From: Sutcliffiella horikoshii
Lineage (GTDB): Bacteria; Bacillota; Bacilli; Bacillales; Bacillaceae_I
Direction of reading: 5' to 3'
DNA: 64,000 nt
Assembly (NCBI RefSeq): GCF_002157855.1
Contig: NZ_CP020880.1
Coordinates: 2,728,001-2,792,000 of the forward strand
Positions 28,886-37,738 of this stretch are shown here, one piece after another. The notes beneath the pieces were generated by a model that ran no database searches, was not told where the DNA came from, and saw only the letters and a program-made list of their open reading frames with translations. The first letter of the stretch is position 1, and each line of letters opens with the position of its first letter. Position numbers and translations under genes: made by a program.

Positions 28886-29230
28886 ATGATTATACTTTCT
28901 CTTTTCTTAATGGTAAGCGGGTTATTGATTATTAATACTATTTACGCATACCAAACTAAGCATATTGACTCTAATTTTTTTCATACTTTGTGGTACTATA
29001 TTAAACTTATTCCTTTTTTCCTGTCTGCGAGTATGATGATTGGATACGGTGTCAAACATTTAACAAAAGTTGTAGGTAACTTAACCTTTTCACTTATTGT
29101 GTCTAAAGGAATGGAAATCCTAGTTTGTGTTGTAATTGGGTACATGTTTTTTAAAGAATTTCCTAATTGGCGCACTGCGATTGGAATTATCGTTATATTA
29201 ATTGGTTTCTGGATATTAAAGGGAAAATAA
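28886..29230 (+). CDS. Small four-helix membrane protein, SMR/EamA-like
   Basis: A protein of 114 residues from ATG 28886, which has GGAG 10 bases upstream; the ATG at 28802 lacks a ribosome site. Four membrane helices. The C-terminal part (SKGMEILVCVVIGYMFFKEF, then IGIIVILIGFWIL) resembles the last helices of small multidrug resistance or EamA transporters. Substrate unknown. Confidence 0.65.
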   Translation: MIILSLFLMVSGLLIINTIYAYQTKHIDSNFFHTLWYYIKLIPFFLSASMMIGYGVKHLTKVVGNLTFSLIVSKGMEILVCVVIGYMFFKEFPNWRTAIGIIVILIGFWILKGK

Positions 29231-29379
29231 AAAAAACTGTAAAGTTACAAAATTTATTTTATAACATGAAACAAATACAATTACTATTCTTCTCACGACT
29301 GAGCAATATGAAATATAACTTCATGTTCCAATCTCCTTAAACTTTTAACTATCCTGCCAATTTATAAGATAAATTCTAC

Positions 29380-29844
29380 TTATTTTATATACTCAACGTC
29401 AAAGCTACTAGTTGGTTTGTTTGAATATGCAATCCAATAGTTAATTGCCTTGGAATGTTTAATTTGTTTCGCATATTCACCAGAAACTTTTACGTAATTA
29501 ATATCGGGATCAAATGGAATGATAACATTTACTATCAGTGGATCTGAAATATATACATGACCACCAGTTAATTCTGGTCCACCTATACCAATCTCCCATT
29601 CCAATTTACCTTTATTATTCGTGATGAATCCAATATTCAACTGCTCATCTGATTTTCTTGTATAAACTACGACTATATAATCACCTTTTATGTCGTAGTC
29701 AATAACTGTCCCATAATTCCTATCTTCACTTTCCTCCAAAAGCTCCACAATTTTATCTTCAAGTGACACTTCCTGAGAACATCCTAACAATAATATTAAT
29801 AGGACTAATGGATACGCAAAATATGCACTTGTTATCCTACTCAC
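29380..29844 (-). CDS. Putative lipoprotein
   Basis: A protein of 154 residues from GTG 29844 (GGGAGGGG just upstream). Lipobox LLLGC with Cys22, then an acidic exported domain of about 130 residues. No family recognised. An ATG at 29880 is possible but would put 12 charged residues before the signal peptide. Confidence 0.7.
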   Translation of the reverse strand: MSRITSAYFAYPLVLLILLLGCSQEVSLEDKIVELLEESEDRNYGTVIDYDIKGDYIVVVYTRKSDEQLNIGFITNNKGKLEWEIGIGGPELTGGHVYISDPLIVNVIIPFDPDINYVKVSGEYAKQIKHSKAINYWIAYSNKPTSSFDVEYIK

Positions 29845-29999
29845 AGTTCCCCTCCCACCTTCTTCAAAAAACCCGCCCATTATTTATGTAAGACACGAGC
29901 CGTTTTGTAGCAAACGCTCCCATTTGTTGAAAATGAAGTTATTTTATAAGCTTCATCTTAATGATTAGCTAAATGATTTATACATTCTTTTACTGATGA

Positions 30000-30563
30000 T
30001 TAATTCATATAGTATTCATAAATAAAGAAACCTGAATATTCAACATAAAATCCATCTTTTATTAAATTATAATTCTCTGAACTAATTGCAAATCCAAATG
30101 ATGAATTTGGTCCTTGACCAGTTTGATCTACACTAATTTTTTCTCCATCTTTATTATACAAATAATAATCCTTATAGGACCCATTTGTCGTAAATGTCCC
30201 ATCCTCATTAAAGATACCATTGTACATAAAGCTTCCCTTGTCGTATTTCAAATTGTATGTGGTGTTAAAATTGAAATAAATATCATTTCCCCTATTCCAA
30301 ACCTTATCAAGTAAAATGTTAGTGCTATCTTTATTTATAAGTTCTATGCCAAACTGTGTTTCTTTCTTACTATTAAGTGGTATCCATTCAGGCTTTACAA
30401 AGAACTCAACAGTCTCATCGTTTTTAATTAAATTAAGATCATACCCATCCCGTTGAGTTACATTTTCTAATATCCCGTTGTTTGAATATGTTTCATTATA
30501 AAATAAAATTCCCCAAAAAACGCAGCACCCGATAATAATGAAATAAAGTACACTCTTTTTGAT
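30000..30563 (-). CDS. Secreted or membrane-anchored protein with an apparent ATC (or ATA) start
   Basis: No ATG, GTG or TTG exists in frame before TTG 30251, yet the frame is open back to 30581 and reads as a normal N-terminus from ATC 30563: Lys-Lys-Ser, then hydrophobic VLYFIIIGCCVFWGILF. AAAGGGGTG (30579-30571) ends 7 bases before ATC. The full 187 residues are coherent, with YNGIFNEDGTFTTNGSYKDY reminiscent of cell-surface repeats. The promoter motif at 30606 lies upstream. Alternatives are an ATA start one codon earlier or a damaged start. Confidence 0.65.
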   Translation of the reverse strand: MKKSVLYFIIIGCCVFWGILFYNETYSNNGILENVTQRDGYDLNLIKNDETVEFFVKPEWIPLNSKKETQFGIELINKDSTNILLDKVWNRGNDIYFNFNTTYNLKYDKGSFMYNGIFNEDGTFTTNGSYKDYYLYNKDGEKISVDQTGQGPNSSFGFAISSENYNLIKDGFYVEYSGFFIYEYYMN

Positions 30564-30605
30564 TATTTTGCACCCCTTTCACTTCAACCACCTTACTTAA
30601 TACCA

Positions 30606-30634
30606 ATTATTTCATAATCTGAAAAGACCTACAA
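30606..30634 (-). promoter_or_regulatory. Conserved promoter-like motif, copy 1
   Basis: Minus strand: TTGTAG (30634-30629), 17 bp, AATAAT (30611-30606) within TGAAATAATTGGTAT. Four further copies occur in the window, each in front of a minus-strand gene. This copy is 43 bases before the proposed ATC start. Confidence 0.75.
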
Positions 30635-30654
30635 TATGTAATTTTTTTCTAAAC

Positions 30655-30690
30655 AAAAAATGAGCGCTGATCCTTGTAGGGATTGCGCTC
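30655..30690 (-). terminator. Terminator-like hairpin GAGCGC/GCGCTC
   Basis: Minus strand: GAGCGC and GCGCTC with inner ATCC/GGAT pairing, followed by ATTTTTTG. It stands directly upstream of promoter motif copy 1 and insulates it from the methyltransferase transcript. Confidence 0.75.
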
Positions 30691-30872
30691 GAAATATTAA
30701 TGATAATTATCCAAGGAAAATACTAGATAGTGAAGGAAGATTGGAAAGTAACCTGAGGAGTCGTTCATAAAAACTAAATATAGCACAATAGATTACAACG
30801 GAACGTACATTTCTATGACGAAACACTCTATATTAAGTATCCGTGTCACTAAAATTAAGATGAACTATCGGA

Positions 30873-30992
30873 TATCCATTGTAAAAAAATTATATCCATT
30901 GTAAAGACACTTTTATCAATTGTAAAATCAATTTATCCATCATAAAAAAGAGTTATCCATGTTTACATCAGCTTTATCCATTGTAGCTATAT
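30873..30992. repeat. 20/21-bp periodic repeat (six units of TATCCATTGTAAA type)
   Basis: TATCCA or TATCAA cores begin at 30873, 30893, 30914, 30934, 30954 and 30975 (steps 20, 21, 20, 20, 21). Four are followed by TTGTA or a close variant. Mixed 20 and 21 steps rule out a coding heptad. It lies just past the methyltransferase stop. Confidence 0.8.
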
Positions 30993-31011
30993 TTCAGACT
31001 TGTGTTCCACC

Positions 31012-31743
31012 TTATTTCCCACAACCAAACGCCAAAACCACTGGTATCCGTTGCCTCCTCAAAAATTCTTCTTCACTTCTAAAATGTTTTCGTACGGGCG
31101 TGCCTTCGCGTAAATCTTGTATGGTAAAACCAGCTTCCCTTAGTGCTGTGAAATATTGTTCGATGGTGCGGTGATATTTAACAACCACTTGGTTAATCCA
31201 AGGTTCTTTCCTTTCACCATCAAGAAAGTAATCATCTACAATCCAATTCCCGCGCTTATCTCCAGATTCTTTACTTGCAAAAGATGAAGTTGTAAGGGGA
31301 TGTTGAATGCTGAATACAAACCTTCCATCCTCTTTTAGGGATTGATAAATATTTCGAAACAGGCGGTCAATGTCTGAAACATAATGAATGGCAAAACGCG
31401 AGGTTACGAGATCGTATGACGCACTCGGATAATTAAACGATCCCATTGTTTCATTATGTATAGTTGCGTCAAGTTCAAGTAAGTTAGAGCGCGCGGCTTT
31501 TACCATTTGTTCAGAACCTTCGACACCTGTGTAATGCTTTGCCCCTAAATGTAGCAGTTCTTTACCAAACGAGGCATCTCCACACCCTAAATCTAAGATG
31601 GTCTTATTTTGAATGTTCCCGACTAGCTCGGACATAATTGGGCCTTCGATGGCATTATTGGGACTGTCTTTTCTATTTCTTCTATTCATGTAATTTGTAA
31701 AAAAATCCGATTGATCGTAAACTCTAGATCCTCTGAATTCCAT
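31012..31743 (-). CDS. SAM-dependent methyltransferase
   Basis: The 243-residue class I methyltransferase has motif I ILDLGCGDASFGKELL near residue 55, then YTGVEGSEQMVKAA and FVFSIQHPL. It resembles small-molecule methyltransferases of the UbiE/Methyltransf_11 type. Substrate unknown. Confidence 0.87.
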   Translation of the reverse strand: MEFRGSRVYDQSDFFTNYMNRRNRKDSPNNAIEGPIMSELVGNIQNKTILDLGCGDASFGKELLHLGAKHYTGVEGSEQMVKAARSNLLELDATIHNETMGSFNYPSASYDLVTSRFAIHYVSDIDRLFRNIYQSLKEDGRFVFSIQHPLTTSSFASKESGDKRGNWIVDDYFLDGERKEPWINQVVVKYHRTIEQYFTALREAGFTIQDLREGTPVRKHFRSEEEFLRRQRIPVVLAFGCGK

Positions 31744-31773
31744 TGAAACATCTCCCTATTTTCAAAATAAGCT

Positions 31774-32229
31774 CTACCTATGCCCGTCTTTCCTCGCTTG
31801 AATATATCCGTAATACGCACAAGTTCCATTCTGGGTTAAGTCTTTTACCTCAAAACCGCACTTCTCATAGAAACTGAAGTTATTAGCGGAGGTATGTGCA
31901 AACCAATCACCATGAGGAAGTTTTTGAACACACAGTTCTACGATTTTCTTCCCGATTCCTTTACCGCGATATTCGGATAAAATAACTAAATCCATTATGT
32001 TTGCAACCATTATTTGATCTGAGATTACTCGAACCATCCCAATCATCTTGTTTTGATCCCAAACTGTAAATGCCCACGTTGAGTTTTTGAACATAAGCGA
32101 GAACTTCTCCTTTTGCCAAGCGGGGGTATTCTTTGCCCATCCTGCATCTTCAAAAAGAGCTTCCACATATTCAGCAGGAACCCCTTCTTTACCCTCCCTG
32201 ATTACAAAGCCATTGAAATATTGGTACAT
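31774..32229 (-). CDS. GNAT-family N-acetyltransferase
   Basis: The 151-residue protein has the acetyl-CoA loop in LSEYRGKGIGKKIVE near residue 94 and a terminal FYEKCGFEV. It starts 31 bases before the methyltransferase and probably forms an operon with it. Confidence 0.88.
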   Translation of the reverse strand: MYQYFNGFVIREGKEGVPAEYVEALFEDAGWAKNTPAWQKEKFSLMFKNSTWAFTVWDQNKMIGMVRVISDQIMVANIMDLVILSEYRGKGIGKKIVELCVQKLPHGDWFAHTSANNFSFYEKCGFEVKDLTQNGTCAYYGYIQARKDGHR

Positions 32230-32270
32230 ATGTATCCCCCCCTACAAAACTCTATATAACTTACACTCTT

Positions 32271-32738
32271 TTATTTTCTTTGCAACCTTAACAGTTGGAG
32301 TCCGTCAGAAGGATGACCATAATATGGTCCCATCCAACGAGGATACGTTATTGGAATAACTGTCCAAACAACCATACCCAGATTAAAAGTGGATGCTCCC
32401 CAAAAGAATGATTTTAAATCACTTTGGGGTAACGAAATTGCTATTCCTGCTAATATAAACACAAGTAATAAAGACATAATCGGTCCACCTGCCAAAGCTG
32501 CAATCCTCTGTCGTTTGTTTAAATCCCCTTTCCAATCAACGAAGCCTACATAAGACCAATGAATGTGGAAACGAAACCTTCCTATTCGAAAATTTTCTTT
32601 GTTTTCCTGACTTCTTTTTCCTAAATATATATGTGCATCAAGTTTTGAAAGAGAAACAACTCCTACACCATGCCCAATTTCGTGCATGAGGACACAAACA
32701 GGGATAACAAGAATATAAAAGAGAAAAAATAACAGCAT
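32271..32738 (-). CDS. Membrane HExxH protein, M50 peptidase-like
   Basis: The 155-residue protein has HEIGHG at residues 20-25 in the first hydrophobic segment, a later LAGGPIMSLLLVF segment and a further helix. This layout resembles site-2/M50 zinc peptidases or the related non-enzymatic zincin membrane proteins. No NPDG-type motif was found, so activity is uncertain. Confidence 0.7.
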   Translation of the reverse strand: MLLFFLFYILVIPVCVLMHEIGHGVGVVSLSKLDAHIYLGKRSQENKENFRIGRFRFHIHWSYVGFVDWKGDLNKRQRIAALAGGPIMSLLLVFILAGIAISLPQSDLKSFFWGASTFNLGMVVWTVIPITYPRWMGPYYGHPSDGLQLLRLQRK

Positions 32739-32762
32739 GGATTGCTCCTTTACTAATATTTT

Positions 32763-32984
32763 TTAAATTCGCTTTCCGCATTTAATAACTTTTAATGACA
32801 AACTCGACAGAACAAAAGCCAATATTATTAGCAATGGCCCAACCACAAATAATCCTATTAAATCCGTTGTAAGATTCCACGGTACGAAAGCATTCCAGAA
32901 TACCCCCATCGCCTTCCATACCAGAACAAATATAAACAAAGTAAATCCCAAATATATTATCTTCTCTAATCCTTTTTTCAACAT
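32763..32984 (-). CDS. Small membrane protein, 73 residues
   Basis: Two hydrophobic segments (about 10-28 and 38-60) with a basic tail. Between two other membrane genes on the same strand, 24 bases before the M50-like gene. Family not recognised. Confidence 0.6.
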   Translation of the reverse strand: MLKKGLEKIIYLGFTLFIFVLVWKAMGVFWNAFVPWNLTTDLIGLFVVGPLLIILAFVLSSLSLKVIKCGKRI

Positions 32985-33028
32985 AGGCGATCCCTTTTCC
33001 TTTTTTTACCGTCTATTAATCAACGTAT

Positions 33029-33316
33029 TTAAGGTCCATATACAATCATAAAGATCATTAAACAAAGGTTAAATACAATCAGTATCTTTCCAAAGATATT
33101 TTTAAAAGCAAGAATAGAAAAAACCAAAGAAATTATAAATGAAGGTATGGCAACTTTTGAGGGGAAATAGGTAAAATCTAAAATTCCTACCATGGGAAAT
33201 AGTAAAATAAGGATGCATATTGTTGTAAATATGCATGAGAAAAGAAATGCAAGAGTGAGATAACTAAATGTGACCATACTTCTTATGTGTTGTTTTTCAG
33301 AAATATTATTAGACAT
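33029..33316 (-). CDS. Membrane protein, 95 residues
   Basis: Three hydrophobic segments. First of a probable three-gene run with the 73-residue protein and the M50-like protein. Promoter motif copy 2 lies 71 bases upstream, AGGAGAAATG-like spacing at the start. Not recognised. Confidence 0.65.
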   Translation of the reverse strand: MSNNISEKQHIRSMVTFSYLTLAFLFSCIFTTICILILLFPMVGILDFTYFPSKVAIPSFIISLVFSILAFKNIFGKILIVFNLCLMIFMIVYGP

Positions 33317-33386
33317 TCATTTCTCCTTTTTTATAAATTTTTATCAAATTTTGCATGGTGGGTACCTTCTATATTGTATGATACCA

Positions 33387-33415
33387 ATTATTTCAAATTT
33401 CAAATATTTATACAA
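33387..33415 (-). promoter_or_regulatory. Conserved promoter-like motif, copy 2
   Basis: Minus strand: TTGTAT (33415-33410), 17 bp, AATAAT (33392-33387) within TGAAATAATTGGTAT. Located between the lysS terminator and the 95-residue membrane gene. Confidence 0.75.
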
Positions 33416-33426
33416 TATAAATTTTC

Positions 33427-33461
33427 AAAAAAAGGAGCTTACCATTAACAGATAAGCTCCC
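33427..33461 (-). terminator. Terminator of the lysyl-tRNA synthetase gene
   Basis: The minus-strand stem GGGAGCTTATC / GGTAAGCTCC (one wobble pair) is followed by TTTTTTT. Confidence 0.9.
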
Positions 33462-33472
33462 ATAGTAATAAT

Positions 33473-34939
33473 TTATTTTCGATTTAACGGAAACAAAACA
33501 CAGTCTTTAATCGTATCACAATCCGTTAATACCATGAGTAATCGTTCAATCCCAAATCCCCAGCCGGAAATTGGAGGCATCCCATATTCCATGGCCAATA
33601 AGTAATCTTCATCCATTTCCATGGCTTCTGTATCACCGCCACTTTTCAACACGGCTTGAGTTTCTAATCTTTTTCTCTGTTCCACAGGGTCAACTAATTC
33701 TGAATAGGCATTGATGATTTCAGCACCATTTACTACTAATTGAAAACGATCTGTTAACGATGAATTGTCATCATTCGCTCTGGCTAAAGGTGATAAGTCT
33801 ATCGGGTGGTTAATTAGAAATGTTGGTTCTATTAGATTTGGTCGACACACTTTCTTGTATAGTTGGTCAATGAAGTTCCCTCTCCCTAATGTCTGGATAT
33901 CCTCGCCTTCTAAATAAATATTTCTTTGTTTTGTTTCTTCGTATAAGGATTTTACATCTGGATACAAATCAATATCTATGCCTGTATCCTTTAAAATTAA
34001 TTCTCTAAATGACACTACATTCCACTCTAATGAAAAATCAATGGATTGTCCTTTTATACTTATAACTGTTGAGTCAAATGTTTGTTTAAGGACATAGACA
34101 ATCATTTCACGCATGAGCTGCATCGTATCTTCATAATTCCAATAGGCCGCATACCCTTCCACCATTGTGAACTCTTGAAGATGTTGAGGGCTGATTCCTT
34201 CATTTCTAAAGCATTTTGCAAATTCAAATACCTTTGTAAATCCCCCTACAATTAACCTTTTCAAGTAAGTCTCTGGAGCAATACGTAAATTTAGTTCCAT
34301 ATCCAGCGAGTTATGATACGTTTTAAACGGGCGGGCTAAAGCACCGGAGGAAGTATGTTGCAGTACAGGCGTTTCCACCTCCAAGAAGTCTTTTTCTTCT
34401 AAAAATCTTCGAACAGCACGCACTAATTTTGTTCGCATTAACATGCGGTTTTTTGTTTCTTTTGTCATCATCAAATCAATATATCGTTGTCTATAACGTG
34501 TATCTATATTACTTAATCCTTGCCATTTATCCGGGAGTGTGTGTAACGCTTTCCCAAGCAGCACATAGTTTTCAATCCGAAGCGTTTTTTCATTTGTCTT
34601 CGTAGAATACATTTTCCCTTCTACACCGATAAAATCACCTATATCAAAATAATCGAGGAAATCACTCATAGCCCGCTTTCCAACCTCGTCTTTTTTCAGA
34701 AGAAGTTGCAACTTACCTTGTATGTTTGAAATGGTGATGAAACTGAATTTACTAAAATGGCGAATCCCCATAATTCTTCCTGCAACACGTACCCCCGATG
34801 TTCCATCCTGAAGTGAACACGCTTCGTATAGTTCGTAATTTGTCTGGAACCTGTCAGGATAAACTTGGATTCCCTGTGATCTTAAAGCCTCTAATTTCTC
34901 CATTCTAATGGCTGTTTGTTCTTGACTCATTGTTATCAC
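33473..34939 (-). CDS. Class II lysyl-tRNA synthetase (second-copy type, T-box controlled)
   Basis: The 488-residue enzyme has an N-terminal OB anticodon-binding domain (about 45-150, VRVAGRIMGIRHFSKFSFI). Catalytic motif 2 is CFRNEGISPQHLQEFTMVE and motif 3 GWGFGIERLLM; SPLARANDD and NGAEIINAYSEL are LysRS-specific. Charges tRNA-Lys. The housekeeping Bacillus lysS sits in the folK-dus-lysS region without a T-box. This copy is alone, diverged and behind a T-box, so I infer a second, lysine-starvation-induced synthetase. Start could be at 34939 or the nearby ATG (34930). Confidence 0.92.
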   Translation of the reverse strand: MITMSQEQTAIRMEKLEALRSQGIQVYPDRFQTNYELYEACSLQDGTSGVRVAGRIMGIRHFSKFSFITISNIQGKLQLLLKKDEVGKRAMSDFLDYFDIGDFIGVEGKMYSTKTNEKTLRIENYVLLGKALHTLPDKWQGLSNIDTRYRQRYIDLMMTKETKNRMLMRTKLVRAVRRFLEEKDFLEVETPVLQHTSSGALARPFKTYHNSLDMELNLRIAPETYLKRLIVGGFTKVFEFAKCFRNEGISPQHLQEFTMVEGYAAYWNYEDTMQLMREMIVYVLKQTFDSTVISIKGQSIDFSLEWNVVSFRELILKDTGIDIDLYPDVKSLYEETKQRNIYLEGEDIQTLGRGNFIDQLYKKVCRPNLIEPTFLINHPIDLSPLARANDDNSSLTDRFQLVVNGAEIINAYSELVDPVEQRKRLETQAVLKSGGDTEAMEMDEDYLLAMEYGMPPISGWGFGIERLLMVLTDCDTIKDCVLFPLNRK

Positions 34940-34983
34940 TCCAATTTTAATTTATCTATTTACCAGTTGTCATACTATTTATA

Positions 34984-35300
34984 AAAACAAAAAAACTCTC
35001 ACCCCCAAGATTATTCATCTTGAGGACGAGAGTTGTTAACTTCGTGGTACCACCCCAGTTTGTTGACATGTTACCATATCAACCTCTTCGGGTACTTTTG
35101 TTTTTTAACAAACAATTATACCCTATCTCTATAACGGGAGATCCCGTCGCAGTATCACTAAGAAACCTTAGATCCGTGCAAAGGCTCAGAGGCTTTTTTC
35201 ATTAAGGTCATTATTGCTTCTTCTCACCTACCGAAGCTCTCTGGAAATAATGCATCTTAATTACTCTTCTCTTCACAGCCGTATGTTCCGTATGTTTTTT
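34984..35300 (-). promoter_or_regulatory. T-box leader upstream of lysyl-tRNA synthetase
   Basis: Minus strand: the T-box core GGGGTGGTACCACG (35056-35043) is followed by a terminator with stem AACTCTCGTCC.../...GGTGAGAGTT and TTTTTTT near 34990. Upstream is a Stem I with AGAGAGCTTCGGTAGGTGAGAA (about 35245-35225) and a lysine codon AAA in ATGAAAAAAGCC near 35200, the likely specifier. Uncharged tRNA-Lys would stabilise the antiterminator and let lysS be read. Confidence 0.92.
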
Positions 35301-35303
35301 AGA

Positions 35304-35332
35304 ATATTAGCACAAATGGATGTTTTAGGCAA
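35304..35332 (-). promoter_or_regulatory. Promoter of T-box/lysS transcript
   Basis: Minus strand: TTGCCT (35332-35327), 17 bp, TAATAT (35309-35304), about 20 bases before the T-box Stem I. A 13-bp perfect inverted repeat (GTATGTTCCGTAT near 35281 and ATACGGAACATAC near 35353) brackets it. Confidence 0.65.
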
Positions 35333-35346
35333 TAACGTTTTTATTT

Positions 35347-36495
35347 TTAATAATACGGAACATACCCCGACTTTTCTACAAGCAATTGGCCTTCTTCCGA
35401 TTTAATCCATTCTAAAAATGATTCAAGATTAGGATTTGTTGCAGTGGAGAGATGCACGGCATAAAACGGACTGACAAACGGATAGGTGTCCTTTTGAATA
35501 GATTCAATGGAAGGTGCAACTCCCTCCACCTTTAAGTGCTTAATTTTGTTGTTTTGAACCATCGTTTCCGAGAAGAAGCGGAACGAGAAACCAATTGCGT
35601 TTTTCCTATTTTCATAGTCTAAGGTTTCTTCAATGATTCCTCCCATACCTGAAACCCGCTGGTCACTTGGTGGGTCCATTAAACGTTTGGTTCCCATCAC
35701 TTTTCGAAGCATCTGCTGACTTCCGCTGTCTTCTGGTCTTTGGAACGCCAGGATAGGCTCATCGTTTCCTCCAAACTCCTTCCAATTTGTAATCTCACCT
35801 GAATAAATTTTTTGTATATCCTCCATTGTAAGATTAGCAACAGGATTGTCTTTATGTACAAAGAAAACAAAGGCTTCTTTTCCAACTGGCGTTAGCACAA
35901 GTTCCACGTCTTTTGCCTTTGCTTGAGACTGGATAGAACTTGGAGGTTCTGGAACAAAAATCAGTTCTCTTTCTTCTTTGAGGAGACCTGCCCAAGCTCC
36001 TGAGGTCTGTGTGGATTGCACTTCACTCATAGAAGAATCATACGTATCTTCTGGATAAACAGCCTGAGCGAAGGAGGCAAACACAGGATATAATGCAGTT
36101 GAACCATCTAGCTTTAATAGAGGGTTCTCTAGCTTGATGGCTGCTTCTTTGCCCAATTCAGCTACACGATCATTATTTTCAAATGGCTCATATTGGGTTA
36201 GATCAACATCCTGGGTGCTCATAATTTTCAGAGAATGTTGATACCAAGCTTTCCCGCCTTCCACTATGACAAAAAGAACAAACAAACTAATTAAACAGAT
36301 AAACGTGTACTTCACGGTATTCTTAGCAAACTGTCCCCACACCCCTAAATTTGCAAAAATGAGTAGAGTGAGTACAAATGCTGCTGAAGCAAGACCGTAC
36401 AGATCCTTGCCGGTAGAAATTGTTAAGATAATTGTTCCATAAAACCCAAAATATAAAATAACAATGGAAATGATAATAGATCCAATAACTCTCAT
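35347..36495 (-). CDS. PstS-like phosphate-type substrate-binding protein with N-terminal membrane helices
   Basis: A protein of 382 residues from ATG 36495 (AAAGGGG 6 bases upstream). Three or four membrane helices occupy about residues 1-85. A periplasmic-binding-type domain follows: LDGSTALYPVFASFAQAVYP (phosphate-site loop), VPVGKEAFVFFVHKDNP-like strand and EDSGSQQMLRKVMG. It has a membrane anchor instead of a lipobox, and no pst permease genes follow. It may sense rather than transport. Its 3' end overlaps the lysS promoter region. Confidence 0.85.
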   Translation of the reverse strand: MRVIGSIIISIVILYFGFYGTIILTISTGKDLYGLASAAFVLTLLIFANLGVWGQFAKNTVKYTFICLISLFVLFVIVEGGKAWYQHSLKIMSTQDVDLTQYEPFENNDRVAELGKEAAIKLENPLLKLDGSTALYPVFASFAQAVYPEDTYDSSMSEVQSTQTSGAWAGLLKEERELIFVPEPPSSIQSQAKAKDVELVLTPVGKEAFVFFVHKDNPVANLTMEDIQKIYSGEITNWKEFGGNDEPILAFQRPEDSGSQQMLRKVMGTKRLMDPPSDQRVSGMGGIIEETLDYENRKNAIGFSFRFFSETMVQNNKIKHLKVEGVAPSIESIQKDTYPFVSPFYAVHLSTATNPNLESFLEWIKSEEGQLLVEKSGYVPYY

Positions 36496-36751
36496 GTTTT
36501 CCCCTTTATTAATTGTGTATTTATTAAAATCCACTTCATAAAATACTCCCCTACTCCACCCTCACAAATATGAAAATCAATACCAGGTTGTAAGTTGTTT
36601 ATGTAAATTGTTCTGATGTATCAATAATGGGTATAAATTTTGACGGAGGACTCGAACCTCTTGGATCACCCCGAAACCCGTACCATTAATGGCAACTTTG
36701 ACCTGTTGCAAGGTTCGGTATTCGCCTTTTCATTTTCGCTACCAACTTATC

Positions 36752-37213
36752 TTATGAAGAATGTAAATCAGTTTTCCAATTAAGCTCCTGAATCTTCACG
36801 TCATATAAACGATATTTCTGTGACAGTTCATTAACATGCTTTTGCATTTCTTTCACACTGATGGTTGTGATGTATTTGATTTCTGCACGCGAATAACGCT
36901 CAAGTTTCATGGATGCTTGGTCAAGAAGTTCGCTATAAATCTTGCGTTCCTGGCCAATGACGTCTCTAGATGCCAATGCATCCGCAAGCGACTCTACCTT
37001 ATCAAATTTCGTATATAAGTTGGTCTTGTTTATTTGCTGAATCAGACGTCTAAGCTTCTCCAACAGTTCCGTTAATTCCTTCAACAACAGCTTCGGATCT
37101 TCATTCGGTTCGTCCCCTTCCTGTACCCTGACATTTTGCAGCAACCTATTTTTCAATTGCTCCACGCGCTTTTGATAATCCGCCCGTAGTATTAACGCCT
37201 CTGCTAATTTCAT
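36752..37213 (-). CDS. DIP1984-family (septicolysin-like) protein
   Basis: The 153-residue, largely coiled-coil protein opens MKLAEALILRADYQKRVEQLKNRLLQN-like and has the family pattern of the DIP1984 group. Function is not established despite the septicolysin name. Single gene. The 36535-36751 gap upstream of its stop shows no gene I can support. Confidence 0.85.
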   Translation of the reverse strand: MKLAEALILRADYQKRVEQLKNRLLQNVRVQEGDEPNEDPKLLLKELTELLEKLRRLIQQINKTNLYTKFDKVESLADALASRDVIGQERKIYSELLDQASMKLERYSRAEIKYITTISVKEMQKHVNELSQKYRLYDVKIQELNWKTDLHSS

Positions 37214-37245
37214 TAAAATCTCCTCCTATTCTACGAAAATATTGA

Positions 37246-37722
37246 TTAATGCCAATAAGGCTGTTTCATCTCAATCACTTCACCAGTGCGAGGATTTACT
37301 AAAAAGAACCTATTGTCTGCCTCATAATGATAATCCCGGTTATTAATGAAAAAACGTATTTCTTCCGTATATATTGGCACCGTATTTCGATAGCTCTCTT
37401 CTTTGTACTCCACAATAGTAGATATATCATGGCTTTCATATACCAATTGCTTCGCTTGTTCGAACGTATAGGTTGGCTTTCCTATTAAAAACAAAATAAT
37501 AGGTACGCTAAAAAACAAGCCTATAGCCTTCTTCTCCCACTGTTTCTTTAACTTTCCCTTCGTGTAGTTATAGACAACTACCATTCGAATGGTCATTACA
37601 GGGATTATCATACCTAAATCGAATACTCCCTTGTAAAAGTGTGAGTTAAGCCAAACTATAATACCAAGTTCTAAGAGGGTTGCAACTAGGGTGAAGAGGA
37701 AAAACTTATTCGACTTGGTCAT
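37246..37722 (-). CDS. Membrane protein of unknown function
   Basis: The 158-residue protein has three hydrophobic segments (about 8-26, 32-50, 68-84) and a soluble C-terminus with NRDYHYEADNRFFLVNPRTG, possibly a PepSY-like fold. Not recognised. It follows the 130-residue gene by 16 bases. Confidence 0.7.
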   Translation of the reverse strand: MTKSNKFFLFTLVATLLELGIIVWLNSHFYKGVFDLGMIIPVMTIRMVVVYNYTKGKLKKQWEKKAIGLFFSVPIILFLIGKPTYTFEQAKQLVYESHDISTIVEYKEESYRNTVPIYTEEIRFFINNRDYHYEADNRFFLVNPRTGEVIEMKQPYWH

Positions 37723-37738
37723 TTATTTTCTCCTTAAA

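Noticed and set aside
36642-36725. tRNA-like stretch (GGTTCGAGTCC with flanking stem)
   Set aside because: The T-arm resembles a tRNA, but the acceptor ends do not pair at the right distance and no anticodon arm fits.
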